Notes: generated by a model not told the origin, from the letters alone. 64,000 bases of DNA from Amycolatopsis sp. GM8 (GCF_021653975.1 NZ_JAJKFK010000015.1:1-64000); one strand, 5' to 3'; counted from the first letter of the stretch, positions 15,656 to 28,405 are shown. Made by a program: numbers and translations.

Positions 15656-16363
15656 CTACCACGACATCTTGGGAAAACAGGCCCTGGCTCGATCAAGATC
15701 CTTGGCCGCGGTCACCGCATCGGGCGCCAGCGCCGTGAACAACGCGCCGCCGGCCGCCAGCGGCGTGACCGACCACCAGTCCCCGCCCGCCGGTTCGACC
15801 GGATCCTCGCCGACCAGGATCTCCGTCGCCAGCACCCGCCGCGCCGCGAAACGAAGAGAACCAACGTCCAACGTCTGATGTAGCAGCGGCACCTGACCAC
15901 GCACGATCCGCTGGGTGGTCCGCAGCGAACCCGGCCGCTCACCGACGCGGCCGAGTACGAGGACCTCCCGGACGCGCAGCCTCGCGTCGTCGTCGAGGCT
16001 CGCGAACAGTTCCGCCGTATGCCGGGCACGAGACGTCACCACCGTGGGCTCCGGCAGGTACTCGAACCTGCCGCCGCGCTCGACGTGGACGTCCAACGTC
16101 GAATGACTGCCGTCCGCGTGCTGACCGGGCAACGCCAGCGTCGCCGCGACACCGGACAACCGCAGCCGCGCCCCGGCGCCGACGATCACCGTCAGCCGCA
16201 GGTCGTCCCCGCCGAGCGGCGAGGTGGCCGAGTTGACCAGGTGCACGACCGCGTCACCGCCGGTGCGCTTGGGAAACAGCGTGAGCGGCGCCATCGACCG
16301 CAGCTCCCGCAGGATCGTGCGCCCGTCGCGGTACTCCGCCACCAGCCGCGCATCGGCTTTCAT
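15656..16363 (-). CDS. ureD: Urease accessory protein UreD
   Basis: 235 residues from the ATG that overlaps the ureG stop (ATGA at 16360-16363). The upstream extension of the frame lies inside ureG and is rejected. UreD is the scaffold (UreH in Helicobacter) on which UreF and UreG load nickel into urease. Conserved features include [19 protein letters not shown] and the beta-rich middle part. Last gene of the operon ureABCFGD. Confidence 0.92.
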   Translation of the reverse strand: MKADARLVAEYRDGRTILRELRSMAPLTLFPKRTGGDAVVHLVNSATSPLGGDDLRLTVIVGAGARLRLSGVAATLALPGQHADGSHSTLDVHVERGGRFEYLPEPTVVTSRARHTAELFASLDDDARLRVREVLVLGRVGERPGSLRTTQRIVRGQVPLLHQTLDVGSLRFAARRVLATEILVGEDPVEPAGGDWWSVTPLAAGGALFTALAPDAVTAAKDLDRARACFPKMSW

Positions 16364-17037
16364 ACCAGCTGCTTGCGCACCCAGTCCGCGACGTCGGGCG
16401 CGTCCGGAGTGTCCACAAGCGACTGGGTGATGACCGGCAACTCCCCGCGCATCCGGTGCGCATCCGAGGTCATCACGTCCATGTCGGCGCCGACGAGGTG
16501 TGCGATGTCGATCTTGTTGATCACCAGCAGGTCCGCCGTGGTGACCCCGGGGCCGCCCTTGCGCGGCACCTTGTCCCCGCCCGCGACGTCCACCACGAAC
16601 ACCTGGCTGTCCGCCAGGCCACGGCTGAACACCGCCGTCAGGTTGTCGCCGCCGCTCTCGATGATCACCAAGTCCAGCCCCGGAAAGCGCTCCTCCAGCC
16701 GCTCCACGGCATCGAGGTTCGCGGTGATGTCGTCCCGGATCGCGGTATGCGGGCAGGCGCCCGTCTGCACCGCCTCGATTCGTTCGGCGTCGAGAACGCC
16801 GGCCCGGCGCAGGAAGTCCGCGTCCTCGGTCGTGTAGATGTCGTTGGTCACGACGGCGAGGTTCACCTCGTCCCCGAGCGCGCGGCACAACGCTGCGACC
16901 AGCGCCGTCTTGCCGCTGCCGACCGGACCGCCGATGCCAATCCGGAACGCGCGGCCCTCCCTCGGCGCGGGCTCGTAGTGATCGTGCTCGGCGACGGTGG
17001 GATCGAAGCTCACCGGATGCACATGGTCAACTGGCAA
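16360..17037 (-). CDS. ureG: Urease accessory GTPase UreG
   Basis: 225 residues from TTG 17037, supported by AAGGAAGAGG 9 nt upstream and overlapping the end of ureF; GTG 17022 is an alternative. The P-loop [10 protein letters not shown], the nickel-binding CPH motif ([10 protein letters not shown]), the [17 protein letters not shown] segment and the NKID base-recognition motif are all intact. GTP hydrolysis drives nickel delivery to apo-urease. A short His-containing N-terminus (DHVHP, HDHY) may bind nickel, which could matter because ureE is absent. Confidence 0.95.
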   Translation of the reverse strand: MPVDHVHPVSFDPTVAEHDHYEPAPREGRAFRIGIGGPVGSGKTALVAALCRALGDEVNLAVVTNDIYTTEDADFLRRAGVLDAERIEAVQTGACPHTAIRDDITANLDAVERLEERFPGLDLVIIESGGDNLTAVFSRGLADSQVFVVDVAGGDKVPRKGGPGVTTADLLVINKIDIAHLVGADMDVMTSDAHRMRGELPVITQSLVDTPDAPDVADWVRKQLV

Positions 17038-17707
17038 AGAGACGCACCTCTTCCTTGTGATGCCGAAGATGCGCTTCGGCGAGCAGGTCCAGCGCGGGCG
17101 CGCCGGGCGCGGGCAGCTCCGACGGGTCGGCACCCGCTGTCACGGCGGCCTCGTCGGCGACCGCTTCGAGTGCCGGTGCCAATCGTGCCACCATCGCGTT
17201 GACGTGCAACGGGTCGAACCCGAGCAACCGCACCGCCGCGCTCGCCGGCCCGCTCACCGCGAGGTACGCGACGGCGAGTGCCGCGTCGCGCGGCAGGCTG
17301 CCGCCGGCTCCGGCGAGCGCGCCGGTGATGATCGGATGATGCGGGCGCGGGGTCACGGCCAGCAGTTCGGCGACCGCCGGCCAGGCGATCCGTCCCGCTC
17401 GCGCGGTGCCGCGGCCTTGCGCCCGCGACGCTTCCCGCTGCGCGACCGAGGGTGTACGCGCGTCCAGCTCCGCATCCAGCCGCCGCCAGTATCCACTGTG
17501 GACACCACGCCGGGCGGCATGCGCGGCCGCAGCTGCGAACGAGGCGGCCATCAGTCCGACCGTCCACAAGCGACCGTGCAGGAACTCGGGCAGGTCCCGC
17601 TCGACGGTGATCAGCTTGCGCGCGACGGCCTCCTCCAGCCCGCCCGAGTGGACGTGCCCGCCACCGGGGAAGCGGGAATCGGCCAGCAGCAGCGCGGTGA
17701 CGTCCAT
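17027..17707 (-). CDS. ureF: Urease accessory protein UreF
   Basis: 226 residues. The start overlaps the ureC stop (TGATG-type, 17705-17709). All-helical protein with the family opening [20 protein letters not shown] and the mid motif [10 protein letters not shown]. UreF links UreD to the UreG dimer and acts as checkpoint for nickel insertion. Gene order and spacing show tight coupling to ureC and ureG. Confidence 0.94.
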   Translation of the reverse strand: MDVTALLLADSRFPGGGHVHSGGLEEAVARKLITVERDLPEFLHGRLWTVGLMAASFAAAAAHAARRGVHSGYWRRLDAELDARTPSVAQREASRAQGRGTARAGRIAWPAVAELLAVTPRPHHPIITGALAGAGGSLPRDAALAVAYLAVSGPASAAVRLLGFDPLHVNAMVARLAPALEAVADEAAVTAGADPSELPAPGAPALDLLAEAHLRHHKEEVRLFAS

Positions 17708-19425
17708 CAGAACAGAAAATACCTTTGTGCCATCGGAAGTTCCGCGACCGGCTGCGGCTCGATCAGCTCGCCGTCGACGTGCACGGCGAAGCTGTCCGGA
17801 TCCACCTGTACGTCCGGCATCGCGTCGTTGAGCACCATGTCCGCCTTGCCGACCGACCGGGTGTCCTCGATCGCCACCACCCGCCGCCGCAGTCCGAAGG
17901 TCCCGGCGACATCGGCGTCGATCGCCGCCTGGGTCACGAAATGCAGGCTCGTCTCGGCCGCGACGGACGGCTGGGCGCCGAACATCGGGCGGGCGAGCAC
18001 CGGCTGCGGGGTGGGGATCGACGCGTTCGCGTCACCCATCGCGGCCCACGCCGGGAACCCGCCCTTCAGCACGACATGCGGCTTCACGCCGAAGAACTTG
18101 GGCTCCCACAACACGAGATCGGCGAGCTTGCCGACCTCGACCGAACCGATCTCGTGCGCCATGCCGTGCGCGATCGCGGGATTGATCGTGTACTTGGCGA
18201 CATAGCGGCGAGCCCGCAGGTTGTCCGCGGCCCCGTCGCCGGGCAGCGAGCCGCGGCGCGCCTTCATGACGTGCGCGGTCTGCCAGGTTCGGATGATCAC
18301 CTCGCCGATCCGGCCCATCGCCTGCGAATCCGAGCTGATCATGGAAATCGCGCCCAGATCGTGCAGCACGTCCTCGGCGGCGATCGTGGTCGGCCGGATG
18401 CGGCTTTCGGCGAACGCGAGATCCTCGGGCACCGACGGGTTCAGGTGGTGGCACACGACGAGCATGTCGAGGTGTTCTTCGAGGGTGTTGACCGTGTGCG
18501 GCCGGGTCGGGTTCGTCGAAGAAGGTAGGACGTTGGACAACGAGACGACCTTGATGATGTCCGGCGCGTGCCCGCCACCGGCGCCCTCGGTGTGGTAAGC
18601 GTTGATCGACCGGCCGCCGATCGCGTCCACAGTGGACTCGACGAACCCCGCCTCGTTGAGCGTGTCGGTATGGATGGCGACCTGCGCGCCGTACTCGCCG
18701 GCGACGGTCAGCGCCGCGTCGATCGCGGCCGGCGTGGAGCCCCAGTCCTCGTGCAGCTTCAGCCCACCCGCACCAGCCTCGAACTGCTCGCGCAACGCCT
18801 CGTGCCGGACGGTGTTTCCCTTGCCCAGCAACAGGATGTTGATCGGCATGGCGTCCATCGACCGCAGCATCCGGCCCAGGTTCCAGGCGCCGGGCGTGAC
18901 CGTGGTGGCCTTGCTGCCCTCGACCGGTCCGGTGCCGCCACCGACGAGCGTCGTCAGCCCGGCCGCCAGCGCGGTATCCACCAGCTGCGGGCAGATGAAG
19001 TGCACGTGGCAGTCGATCCCGCCCGCGGTGAGGACTTTCCCGTTCCCCGCAAGGACTTCCGTCGACGGCCCGATCACCAGCGCGGGATCGACACCGTCCA
19101 TCGTGTCCGGGTTGCCCGCCTTGCCGATACCGACGATCCGCCCGTCACGGATGCCGACGTCGGCCTTGACGACACCCCAGTGGTCGAGGATCACCGCACC
19201 GGTGATGACGAGGTCCGGCGCGCCCTCCGCGCGGGTGGCCATGCCCTGGCCCATCGACTCGCGGATCACCTTGCCGCCGCCGAATATCACCTCGTCGCCC
19301 GCGCCGGCACCCATGCTGCGGTCCTCGGTGACCTCGATCAGCAGGTCCGTGTCGGCGAGCCGGATCCGGTCCCCGACGGTCGGCCCGAAAAGTTCGACGT
19401 ACCGCTCACGATCGATGGCGCTCAT
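17707..19425 (-). CDS. ureC: Urease alpha subunit
   Basis: 572 residues from ATG 19425, which overlaps the ureB stop; a GTG one codon earlier has poorer spacing. The nickel site is complete: HVHF, the carbamylated Lys in [29 protein letters not shown] and the Asp in [10 protein letters not shown]. The flap carries [10 protein letters not shown]. It hydrolyses urea to ammonia and carbamate. Full length, no break. Separate ureA and ureB genes follow the usual bacterial three-subunit layout. Confidence 0.98.
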   Translation of the reverse strand: MSAIDRERYVELFGPTVGDRIRLADTDLLIEVTEDRSMGAGAGDEVIFGGGKVIRESMGQGMATRAEGAPDLVITGAVILDHWGVVKADVGIRDGRIVGIGKAGNPDTMDGVDPALVIGPSTEVLAGNGKVLTAGGIDCHVHFICPQLVDTALAAGLTTLVGGGTGPVEGSKATTVTPGAWNLGRMLRSMDAMPINILLLGKGNTVRHEALREQFEAGAGGLKLHEDWGSTPAAIDAALTVAGEYGAQVAIHTDTLNEAGFVESTVDAIGGRSINAYHTEGAGGGHAPDIIKVVSLSNVLPSSTNPTRPHTVNTLEEHLDMLVVCHHLNPSVPEDLAFAESRIRPTTIAAEDVLHDLGAISMISSDSQAMGRIGEVIIRTWQTAHVMKARRGSLPGDGAADNLRARRYVAKYTINPAIAHGMAHEIGSVEVGKLADLVLWEPKFFGVKPHVVLKGGFPAWAAMGDANASIPTPQPVLARPMFGAQPSVAAETSLHFVTQAAIDADVAGTFGLRRRVVAIEDTRSVGKADMVLNDAMPDVQVDPDSFAVHVDGELIEPQPVAELPMAQRYFLF

Positions 19426-19718
19426 CACGACTTCCGTTGTAGTCCGGGGACAATTTTGTTGCCTCCCAAGGGAACCAGGTCCACCTCACGGTCCACACCC
19501 GGTTCGAACCGGACGGACGTGCCGGCCGGGACGTCGAGCCGGTGCCCCTGCGCGGCGGCCCGGTCGAAGTCGAGGGCGCCGTTGGTCTCGGCGAAGTGGA
19601 AGTGCGAGCCGACCTGCACGGGCCGGTCGCCGGTGTTGACCACGCGCAGCGTGATCCGTGGCCGGCCGGGGTTCAGCTCGACCGGGTCCTGCGCGGGAAT
19701 GATTTCGCCGGGACGCAT
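19425..19718 (-). CDS. ureB: Urease beta subunit
   Basis: 97 residues, starting [19 protein letters not shown]. Conserved [15 protein letters not shown] and the [14 protein letters not shown] beta-sandwich motif are seen. ATG 10 nt after the ureA stop, with GGAGG overlapping it. Structural subunit of urease. Confidence 0.97.
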   Translation of the reverse strand: MRPGEIIPAQDPVELNPGRPRITLRVVNTGDRPVQVGSHFHFAETNGALDFDRAAAQGHRLDVPAGTSVRFEPGVDREVDLVPLGGNKIVPGLQRKS

Positions 19719-19728
19719 CCGGGCCTCC

Positions 19729-20031
19729 TCAGACGATCGGGTCGTGCACGGTCACCAGCTTCGTGCCGTCCGGAAAAGTGGCCTCGACCTGCACGGAGTC
19801 GACCATCTCGGGAATGCCGGGCAGCACCTGGTCCCGCGCGAGCACACTGCGCCCGCCCGCCACGAGATCGGTGACACCCAGCCCGTCCCGCGCGCCCTCC
19901 AGCACGTAGTCGGTGATCAGCGCGACCGCCTCCGGGTAGTTGAGCTTGACCCCGCGCTCGAGCCGGCGCCGCGCCACGTCGGCGGCGACGTGGATGAGCA
20001 GTTTGTCCCGTTCCTGCGGGCTGAGGTGCAT
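19729..20031 (-). CDS. ureA: Urease gamma subunit
   Basis: 100 residues, first gene of the urease operon. Begins [20 protein letters not shown] and ends [12 protein letters not shown], as in all UreA proteins. The 251-nt region to the divergent citrate synthase gene (20032-20282) must hold its promoter; no NtcA, GlnR or urea-specific operator can be picked out with confidence. Confidence 0.97.
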   Translation of the reverse strand: MHLSPQERDKLLIHVAADVARRRLERGVKLNYPEAVALITDYVLEGARDGLGVTDLVAGGRSVLARDQVLPGIPEMVDSVQVEATFPDGTKLVTVHDPIV

Positions 20032-20282
20032 GCGCTAGGTCTATCACCACGCGCGGGCGCCCGCGCCCCCGAGAAACACAGGATTTACACGGGATCGGCC
20101 GTCTGAACTGAATCGTTCTCGTAATCGTGACCGAAACCACCGCATCTTTCGATTGCCACCCGGCTCAGCGGGGTGCATGGTTTGGTCATCCGTGCGACGA
20201 GGCGCGTGCCCCCGCGAATCGCTCGCGCGAACCGTGAACTTGAAGCACCTGTCGGGGAACGCGCATCGAAAGGTCTCCCACC
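20032..20282. other. Divergent promoter region ureA/citrate synthase
   Basis: No ORF with codon support. GAAAGG before the citrate synthase GTG is the only clear signal. The urease promoter cannot be assigned. Confidence 0.5.
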
Positions 20283-21425
20283 GTGACTACCTCAGCGCCT
20301 GTTGCGAGCAACCACAGCCCGGAGCCGGATGACGGCTTCAAACCGGGGCTGGAGGGCGTGATCGCCTTCCGCACCGAAATCGCCGAACCGGACAAGAACG
20401 GCGGCTCGCTCCGCTACCGCGGGGTGGACATCGAGGACCTGGTCGGCAAGGTCGGCTTCGGGGACGTCTGGGGCCTGCTGGTCGACGCGCGGTTCGGCAC
20501 CCCGCTCCCGCCCGCCGAGCCGTTCCCGCTGCCCGTGCACACCGGTGACGTGCGGGTCGACGTCCAGGCGGCGCTCGCGATGGTCGCGCCGATCTGGGGT
20601 TTCCAGCCGCTGCTGGACATCAGCGACGAAACGGCGCGGGACAACGTGGCCCGCGCGTCGGTGATGGCGCTGTCCTACGTCGCCCAGTCCGCGCGCGGCA
20701 TCGGCGTCCCGGCGGTGCCGGAGTCCCGCGTGGACGAGGCGAAGTCGATCACCGAGCGGTTCATGGTCCGCTGGCGCGGCGAGCCGGATCCCGCGCACGT
20801 CAAGGCTCTCGACGCCTACTGGGTGTCCGCCGCCGAGCACGGGCTCAACGCCTCCACGTTCACCGCCCGCGTGATCGCGTCCACCGGCGCCGACGTCGCG
20901 GCCGCGATGTCCGGCGCGATCGGCGCGATGTCCGGGCCGCTGCACGGTGGGGCGCCGGCCCGGGTGCTGCCGATGATCGAAGAGGTCGAGCGCATCGGCG
21001 ACGCGCGCAAGCTGGTCAAGGGCATCCTCGACCGCAAGGAACGGCTGATGGGCTTCGGCCATCGCGTGTACCGCGCGGAGGACCCGCGTGCCCGCGTGCT
21101 TCGCCGCACCTGCAAGGAACTCGGCGCGGAGCGGTACGAGGTCGCGGAAGCGCTGGAGCAGGCCGCGCTGGCGGAGCTGCGCGAGCGGCGCCCCGACCGT
21201 CCCATCGAGACGAACGTCGAGTTCTGGGCCGCGGTGATCCTGGACTTCGCGAAGGTGCCGCCGGCCATGATGCCCTCGATGTTCACCTCCGCCCGTACCG
21301 CGGGCTGGGCGGCGCACATCCTCGAGCAGAAGCGCACCGGCAAGCTCGTCCGCCCGTCGGCCAGCTACGTCGGCCCCGGCCCGCGCCACCCGCACGAGGT
21401 CGAGGGCTGGGACCAGGTCGGCTGA
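20283..21425 (+). CDS. Citrate synthase (type 2, actinobacterial)
   Basis: 380 residues from GTG 20283 with GAAAGG nine bases upstream. Active-site motifs are present: His in SGPLHGGAP, His in GFGHRVYR and the Asp in VILDFAKVP, with FTSARTAGWAAHILEQ near the end. The shortened N-terminus and LEGVIAFRTEIAEPD opening match the second citrate synthase (CitA type) of actinobacteria. It condenses oxaloacetate and acetyl-CoA. Stands alone, followed by a strong hairpin terminator. Confidence 0.93.
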   Translation: MTTSAPVASNHSPEPDDGFKPGLEGVIAFRTEIAEPDKNGGSLRYRGVDIEDLVGKVGFGDVWGLLVDARFGTPLPPAEPFPLPVHTGDVRVDVQAALAMVAPIWGFQPLLDISDETARDNVARASVMALSYVAQSARGIGVPAVPESRVDEAKSITERFMVRWRGEPDPAHVKALDAYWVSAAEHGLNASTFTARVIASTGADVAAAMSGAIGAMSGPLHGGAPARVLPMIEEVERIGDARKLVKGILDRKERLMGFGHRVYRAEDPRARVLRRTCKELGAERYEVAEALEQAALAELRERRPDRPIETNVEFWAAVILDFAKVPPAMMPSMFTSARTAGWAAHILEQKRTGKLVRPSASYVGPGPRHPHEVEGWDQVG

Positions 21426-21462
21426 CCCACCCGTCCACCGAACGGTGGACCTGAGGTTCCAC

Positions 21463-21495
21463 GGCTCGGGCGTCCCGGACAGGGGCGCCCGAGCC
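21463..21495 (+). terminator. Terminator of the citrate synthase gene
   Basis: Arms GGCTCGGGCG (21463-21472) and CGCCCGAGCC (21486-21495), 10 perfect pairs. A smaller hairpin GTCCACC/GGTGGAC precedes it at 21433-21450. Confidence 0.7.
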
Positions 21496-21508
21496 GCATT
21501 CTTGGGGC

Positions 21509-22336
21509 ATGACCCCAGCGGTGAGTGTGCGTGGACTGCGCAAGGAGTACCCGGGCCACGTCGCGGTCGGCGGCGTGGACCTCGACATCGGCACCGGTGA
21601 GGTGTTCGCGCTGCTCGGCCCCAACGGGGCGGGCAAGACGACCACCGTGGAAATCATGGAAGGCCACCGGAAGGCGACCGCCGGCGAAGTGCGGGTGCTC
21701 GGTGAGGACCCGGCCGGCGCCGGCGCCGGCTGGCGGGCGCGGATCGGCATCGTGCTGCAGACCGCGACCGATGCGGCCCAGCTGACCGTCGCCGAGAGCG
21801 TGCGCCATTTCGCGCTGTTCTACCCGAATCCCCGCGATCCCGAGGAAGTGATCGAGCAGGTCGGCCTGACCGACAAGGCGCGCAGCCGGATCAAGGCGCT
21901 CTCGGGCGGGCAGCGCCGGCGGCTCGATGTCGCACTCGGCATCATCGGCCGGCCCGAGCTGTTGTTCCTCGACGAGCCGACCACCGGGTTCGACCCGGAG
22001 GCACGCCGCCAGTTCTGGGCGCTGATCCGGAACCTGTCCGAGACCGGGACCACGATCCTGCTGACCACGCACTATCTCGACGAGGTCGAAGCACTGGCAG
22101 GCCGGGTAGCAGTGCTAGCGAACGGGCAGATCCTCGCCGAAGGCACGCCGGCCGGGCTCGGCGGCGGTGCCCGGAACGAAGCGATCGTGCGGTGGCGCGA
22201 CGAAAACGGGCGCCACGAGGAAAAAACCCCGTTCCCCACCAAGCTCGTCACGCAGCTGTCGAACGGCCGCGAACTCGCGGATCTCACCGTCACCCGCCCG
22301 ACCCTGGAAGACATCTACCTGGAGCTGATCCGATGA
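21509..22336 (+). CDS. ABC transporter ATP-binding protein
   Basis: 275 residues. Walker A GPNGAGKTTT, signature LSGGQRRRLDVA, Walker B LLFLDEPTTGFDP and switch His in LTTHYLDE are intact. A C-terminal domain of about 55 residues follows the ATPase. CATTCT lies 6 nt before the ATG, so the message is probably leaderless. It heads a coupled four-gene unit with a permease, histidine kinase and response regulator, a layout typical of drug or lipid exporters controlled by their own sensor. Confidence 0.93.
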   Translation: MTPAVSVRGLRKEYPGHVAVGGVDLDIGTGEVFALLGPNGAGKTTTVEIMEGHRKATAGEVRVLGEDPAGAGAGWRARIGIVLQTATDAAQLTVAESVRHFALFYPNPRDPEEVIEQVGLTDKARSRIKALSGGQRRRLDVALGIIGRPELLFLDEPTTGFDPEARRQFWALIRNLSETGTTILLTTHYLDEVEALAGRVAVLANGQILAEGTPAGLGGGARNEAIVRWRDENGRHEEKTPFPTKLVTQLSNGRELADLTVTRPTLEDIYLELIR

Positions 22337-23115
22337 GTCTCGCACTGGCACGTGGCGCCGTTGAGGTCAAACAGTTCTTCCGGCTCAGAGAAGCCGTCGT
22401 GTTCACGTTCGCCCTGCCCGGGTTCCTGATGATCCTGCTGGGCTCGATCTTCGGTGGCCAGTTCGAGAACACCGGCGTCACGGTGGGCCAGGTGTTCGCC
22501 GCCGGCATGATCGGTTCCGGCATCGTGTCGACGTCGTTCGTCAGCATGGGCACGGGCACCGCGAGCGACCGGGAGGACGGCACGCTCAAACGCCTGCGCG
22601 GCACGCCATTGCCCGCGTCGGCCTACTTCGCCGGGAAGATCATCCTGGTCGCGGTGGCGAGTCTCGCCGAGGCGATCCTGCTGGTCGTGGTCGCGTCCCT
22701 GCTGTTCGGGCTGAAGCTGCCGTCGACGCCGGAGCGCTGGCTGACCTTCGTGTGGGTGTTCCTGCTCGCGATCACGGCCTGCTCACTGCTCGGTATCGCC
22801 GCCAGCTCGCTGGCCCGCTCGGTGACCGGCGCGGTCGCGATCATGAACCTGGTGTTCATCGCGCTGCAGTTCATCTCGGGTGTGTTCGTCGTACCCATCA
22901 CGCAGCTGCCGCACGTTATGGTCGAAGTGGCGTCTTTCTTCCCGGTGAAATGGATCTGCCAGGGCCTCCGCTCGGTGTTCCTGCCGGATTCGATGGCCGC
23001 GTACGAGATGGCGGGACAATGGGAACTCGGGAAAGTGGCGCTGATCCTCGGCGCCTGGTGCATCGCGGGCTTCGTGTTGTGCAGGCTGACCTTCCGGTGG
23101 AACGCCGGCCGGTGA
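22333..23115 (+). CDS. ABC-2 type permease
   Basis: 260 residues from the ATG overlapping the ATPase stop (ATGA). Six membrane helices; the first is preceded by an amphipathic VKQFFRLREAVVFTF segment, and DREDGTLKRLRGTPLPASAYF is the cytoplasmic coupling loop typical of ABC2_membrane proteins. With the ATPase it should form a 2+2 exporter. Substrate unknown. Coupled by GTGA to the kinase gene. Confidence 0.9.
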   Translation: MSLALARGAVEVKQFFRLREAVVFTFALPGFLMILLGSIFGGQFENTGVTVGQVFAAGMIGSGIVSTSFVSMGTGTASDREDGTLKRLRGTPLPASAYFAGKIILVAVASLAEAILLVVVASLLFGLKLPSTPERWLTFVWVFLLAITACSLLGIAASSLARSVTGAVAIMNLVFIALQFISGVFVVPITQLPHVMVEVASFFPVKWICQGLRSVFLPDSMAAYEMAGQWELGKVALILGAWCIAGFVLCRLTFRWNAGR

Positions 23116-24248
23116 ACGCCTGGCAGCGGTACTACTGGCTGTGGCAGGTCGTCTTCGGCGCGGACCTGGTCGTCACGGTGGCCCTGGTCCTTGCCGAAGG
23201 CGGCGAGACCCGCTGGAAGCTGGTCAGCGTGGGCGCGATCGTGGCGATCGCCCTGGTCTACACGTTCGTCGCCCGGTCCGATCTCGAAGGCCGCGGGGCC
23301 GCCGTGTTCGCGGGTGTCCTGGTCGTGCTGACGGTGATCGCGATCCTCGCCGATCCGGCCGCCGGGTTCGCGCTGTTCTCGGTGTGCCCCATGCTGTTCA
23401 TGGCCACACCGCTGCCGGTCGCCGTGCCGGCGACCGTGATCGTGATCCTCACGCCGGTGCTGTCGGTGCTGCTGCACAGCGGCCTGCACGATCCGTCGCT
23501 GAACACACTGCTGCCGATGACAGCGTTGCTAGCAGTGTTCAGCGTGTGCGTCGGGCTGTGGTTCGAAAAGGTGCTGCGCCAGAGCCGCGAGCGGGCCGAC
23601 CTGATCAACCAGCTCGAAGCCAGCCGGGCCGAGGTGGCCCGCCTCTCCCACGAGGCGGGCACCTCCGCCGAGCGGGAACGGCTGGCGCGCGAGATCCACG
23701 ACACGCTCGCCCAGGGCTTCACCAGCATCGTCACGCTGCTGCAGGCGGTCGAGTCCGAATGGGACGACGAGGCCGCGGTCCGGCGGCATGTCGACCTCGC
23801 CGCCCGCACCGCGCGGGAGAATCTGACCGAGGCGCGGGCGATGGTCGCCGCGCTGACGCCGTCCGCGCTGACGGCCGGCACGCTGGAGGACGCGGTGCGC
23901 AGGCAGGCGGAGCGGTTCGCCGAGGAGACGGGCATCGCGGTGACGTGCGACGTTGGACCTCTTCCCGTGCTGAGGACGGTCACCGAGGTCGTGCTCCTGC
24001 GCGCCACGCAGGAGGCGCTGACGAACGTCCGCAAGCACGCGCGGGCGAGTGCGGTGTCGATCGAACTGTCCGCTGTGGACAGTTGTGTCCGGCTCACCGT
24101 GCGCGACGACGGCCGCGGTTTCGATCCGGCGGCGGCCACCGAAGGCTTCGGGCTGACCGGGATGCGGGCGCGCGCCGAGCAGGTGGGCGGGCGCCTGTCC
24201 GTCCACTGTGGACAAGGTGCGGCCGTGGCTGTGGAGGTGCCCGCGTGA
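23112..24248 (+). CDS. Sensor histidine kinase (NarL type, HisKA_3)
   Basis: 378 residues from GTG overlapping the permease stop. Five to six membrane helices without a large outer loop (residues 1-150), a short coiled coil, then the phospho-acceptor motif LAREIHDTLAQGF and an HATPase domain with ATQEALTNVRKHA and DDGRGFDP. Sensors lacking an outer domain and co-encoded with an ABC exporter often sense the transported compound or membrane stress through the transporter (inference). Confidence 0.93.
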   Translation: MNAWQRYYWLWQVVFGADLVVTVALVLAEGGETRWKLVSVGAIVAIALVYTFVARSDLEGRGAAVFAGVLVVLTVIAILADPAAGFALFSVCPMLFMATPLPVAVPATVIVILTPVLSVLLHSGLHDPSLNTLLPMTALLAVFSVCVGLWFEKVLRQSRERADLINQLEASRAEVARLSHEAGTSAERERLAREIHDTLAQGFTSIVTLLQAVESEWDDEAAVRRHVDLAARTARENLTEARAMVAALTPSALTAGTLEDAVRRQAERFAEETGIAVTCDVGPLPVLRTVTEVVLLRATQEALTNVRKHARASAVSIELSAVDSCVRLTVRDDGRGFDPAAATEGFGLTGMRARAEQVGGRLSVHCGQGAAVAVEVPA

Positions 24249-24865
24249 TCTCGGTACTGCTGGTCGACGATCATCCGGTGGTCCGGGAGGGGCTGCGCGG
24301 GATGCTCGAAGCCGAACCGGACCTGACGGTCGTCGGTGAGGCCGGTTCGGGCGACGAAGCCGTCGCGGTCAGCCTCGCCCGCGATCCCGACGTGATCCTG
24401 ATGGACCTGCGGATGCCCGGCCTGGACGGGGTCGGCGCGACCCGCAAGATCCTCAGCGACACCCCGGCCCGCCGGGTCGTCGTGCTGACCACGTATGAGA
24501 CTGACGCCGACATCCTGCGCGCGGTCGAAGCCGGCGCGGCCGGGTACCTGCTGAAGGACGCCTCCCGCACCGAACTCGCCGACGCCATCCGCGCGGCCGC
24601 CCGCGGCGAGACGGTGCTGGCGCCGTCGGTCGCGGGCAAGCTGGTGCGTCAGGTCCGCAGCCCGGCGCAGCAGCTGCTGACCGCGCGCGAGGTCGAGGTG
24701 CTGCGGCTGGTCGCCCAGGGCCGCACGAACGCGGACATCGGCCGCGCGCTGCACATCGGCGAGGCGACGGTGAAGACCCACCTGCTGCGGGTGTTCGGGA
24801 AGCTGGACGTGTCCGATCGGACAGCGGCGGTGACCACCGCGATGGCCCGGGGGCTACTGGGCTGA
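24245..24865 (+). CDS. NarL/LuxR-type response regulator
   Basis: 206 residues from GTG overlapping the kinase stop. Receiver domain with Asp54 (ILMDLRMPG) and the Lys in GYLLKDAS; output LuxR helix-turn-helix TAREVEVLRLVAQGRTNADIGRALHI near 145-170 (positions given to locate it). Cognate partner of the kinase; probably regulates the ABC genes upstream. Confidence 0.94.
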   Translation: MISVLLVDDHPVVREGLRGMLEAEPDLTVVGEAGSGDEAVAVSLARDPDVILMDLRMPGLDGVGATRKILSDTPARRVVVLTTYETDADILRAVEAGAAGYLLKDASRTELADAIRAAARGETVLAPSVAGKLVRQVRSPAQQLLTAREVEVLRLVAQGRTNADIGRALHIGEATVKTHLLRVFGKLDVSDRTAAVTTAMARGLLG

Positions 24866-24886
24866 CCCAGCGGGCAGAATGTCGCC

Positions 24887-26233
24887 ATGCTGCCCAGCAC
24901 CGAGTTTGCCCTGTTCCGACGCCTGGCCACCGAGCAGTCGGCCGCACGCGTGCCCTCGATCGTCGCCGCCGTGGTGCGCGATGGGGAACTGCTGTGGTCC
25001 GGCGCGCGCGGGTCCGCCGGTGACGCCGCTCCCGACGACGACACGCAGTACCGGCTGGGCTCGATCACCAAGACCATCGTCGCCGTGCTCGTGATGCGCC
25101 TGCGCGACGAGGGCCGGCTCGACCTCAACGACCCGCTCGACAAGCACGTGCCGGGCACCGGGTTCGGCTCGTCGACCGTCGCCCAGCTGCTGTCGCACAC
25201 CGGCGGGCTGACGTCCGAATCGCCCGGCTCGTGGTGGGAACGCAGCGTCGGCGGCGGCTGGGCGGCACTGGAGGCGAGCCTCGCCCAGAACGCCCTGAAG
25301 AACCGGCCGGGCAGCCGCTTCCACTACTCCAACGTCGGCTTCGGGGTGCTCGGCGAACTGATCGCACGCCACCGCGGCACCGGCTGGCTCGACGCCGTGC
25401 AGGCGGAAATCCTTACCCCCCTTGGCATGTCACGCACAACGCCGCATCCCGAAGGCAGGCACGCGAACGGGTACGCGGTGCACCCGTTCGCCGACCTGCT
25501 GCTGCCCGAGCCGAGTCCGGACGCGGGCGCGATGGCGCCGGCCGGTCAGCTGTGGTCGACCGTCACCGATCTGGCTCGCCTCACCGCGTTCATCGGCGGC
25601 GACACAGGGGACGTCCTACGTCCGGAGACCATGGCCGAGATGCGCGCAGTCGCGACCGTCGACGACGGCAACGCGTGGACCTCGGGCTACGGACTCGGCC
25701 TGCAGCTGATCCGGCACGAGGGCCGCCGTCTCGCCGGGCACACCGGGTCCATGCCGGGCTTCCTCGCGACCACCCTGATCGACCCGGGCACCGGCACCGG
25801 CGCGCTCGCGATGGCCAACACCACGTCGGGGCCGGCGATCCTGTCGCTGGTCGTCGACCTGATCACGATCGCCGACGAGCGCGAGCCGAAGCTGCCGACG
25901 GAATGGCGCCCGTCCGAGGTGGACCACTCGCTGCTGACACTGACCGGACTCTGGCACTGGGGTCCAACGTCCTACCTCCTACGTCTGGTCCCGGGTGGAA
26001 TGTTCGACCTCAGCCCCGTGGCGAGCGGCCGCGCGTCCCGGTTCCGGCCGGCCGGACCGGACGAATGGGTCGGACTCGACGGTTACTACGCGGGCGAGAC
26101 TTTGCGCGTCGGCCGCAGGCCCGACGGCACTCCGTCACACCTGGATCTCGCGACGTTCATCTTCACCCGCACCCCCTATGACCCGACCGCGCCGATCCCC
26201 GGCGGTGTCGACGAATCGGGTTGGCAGTCATGA
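24887..26233 (+). CDS. Serine hydrolase of the beta-lactamase/CubicO class
   Basis: 448 residues. Class C-type motifs: SxxK as SITK (LGSITKTIVAVL), the YxN motif as YSN (FHYSNVGFG) and a HTG in place of KTG (AGHTGSMPG). An extra C-terminal beta domain of about 120 residues follows. No signal peptide, so probably cytoplasmic; likely an esterase or peptidase rather than a resistance enzyme. CAGAAT lies 6 nt before the ATG (leaderless). Confidence 0.85.
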   Translation: MLPSTEFALFRRLATEQSAARVPSIVAAVVRDGELLWSGARGSAGDAAPDDDTQYRLGSITKTIVAVLVMRLRDEGRLDLNDPLDKHVPGTGFGSSTVAQLLSHTGGLTSESPGSWWERSVGGGWAALEASLAQNALKNRPGSRFHYSNVGFGVLGELIARHRGTGWLDAVQAEILTPLGMSRTTPHPEGRHANGYAVHPFADLLLPEPSPDAGAMAPAGQLWSTVTDLARLTAFIGGDTGDVLRPETMAEMRAVATVDDGNAWTSGYGLGLQLIRHEGRRLAGHTGSMPGFLATTLIDPGTGTGALAMANTTSGPAILSLVVDLITIADEREPKLPTEWRPSEVDHSLLTLTGLWHWGPTSYLLRLVPGGMFDLSPVASGRASRFRPAGPDEWVGLDGYYAGETLRVGRRPDGTPSHLDLATFIFTRTPYDPTAPIPGGVDESGWQS

Positions 26234-28405
<2,172 letters not shown>

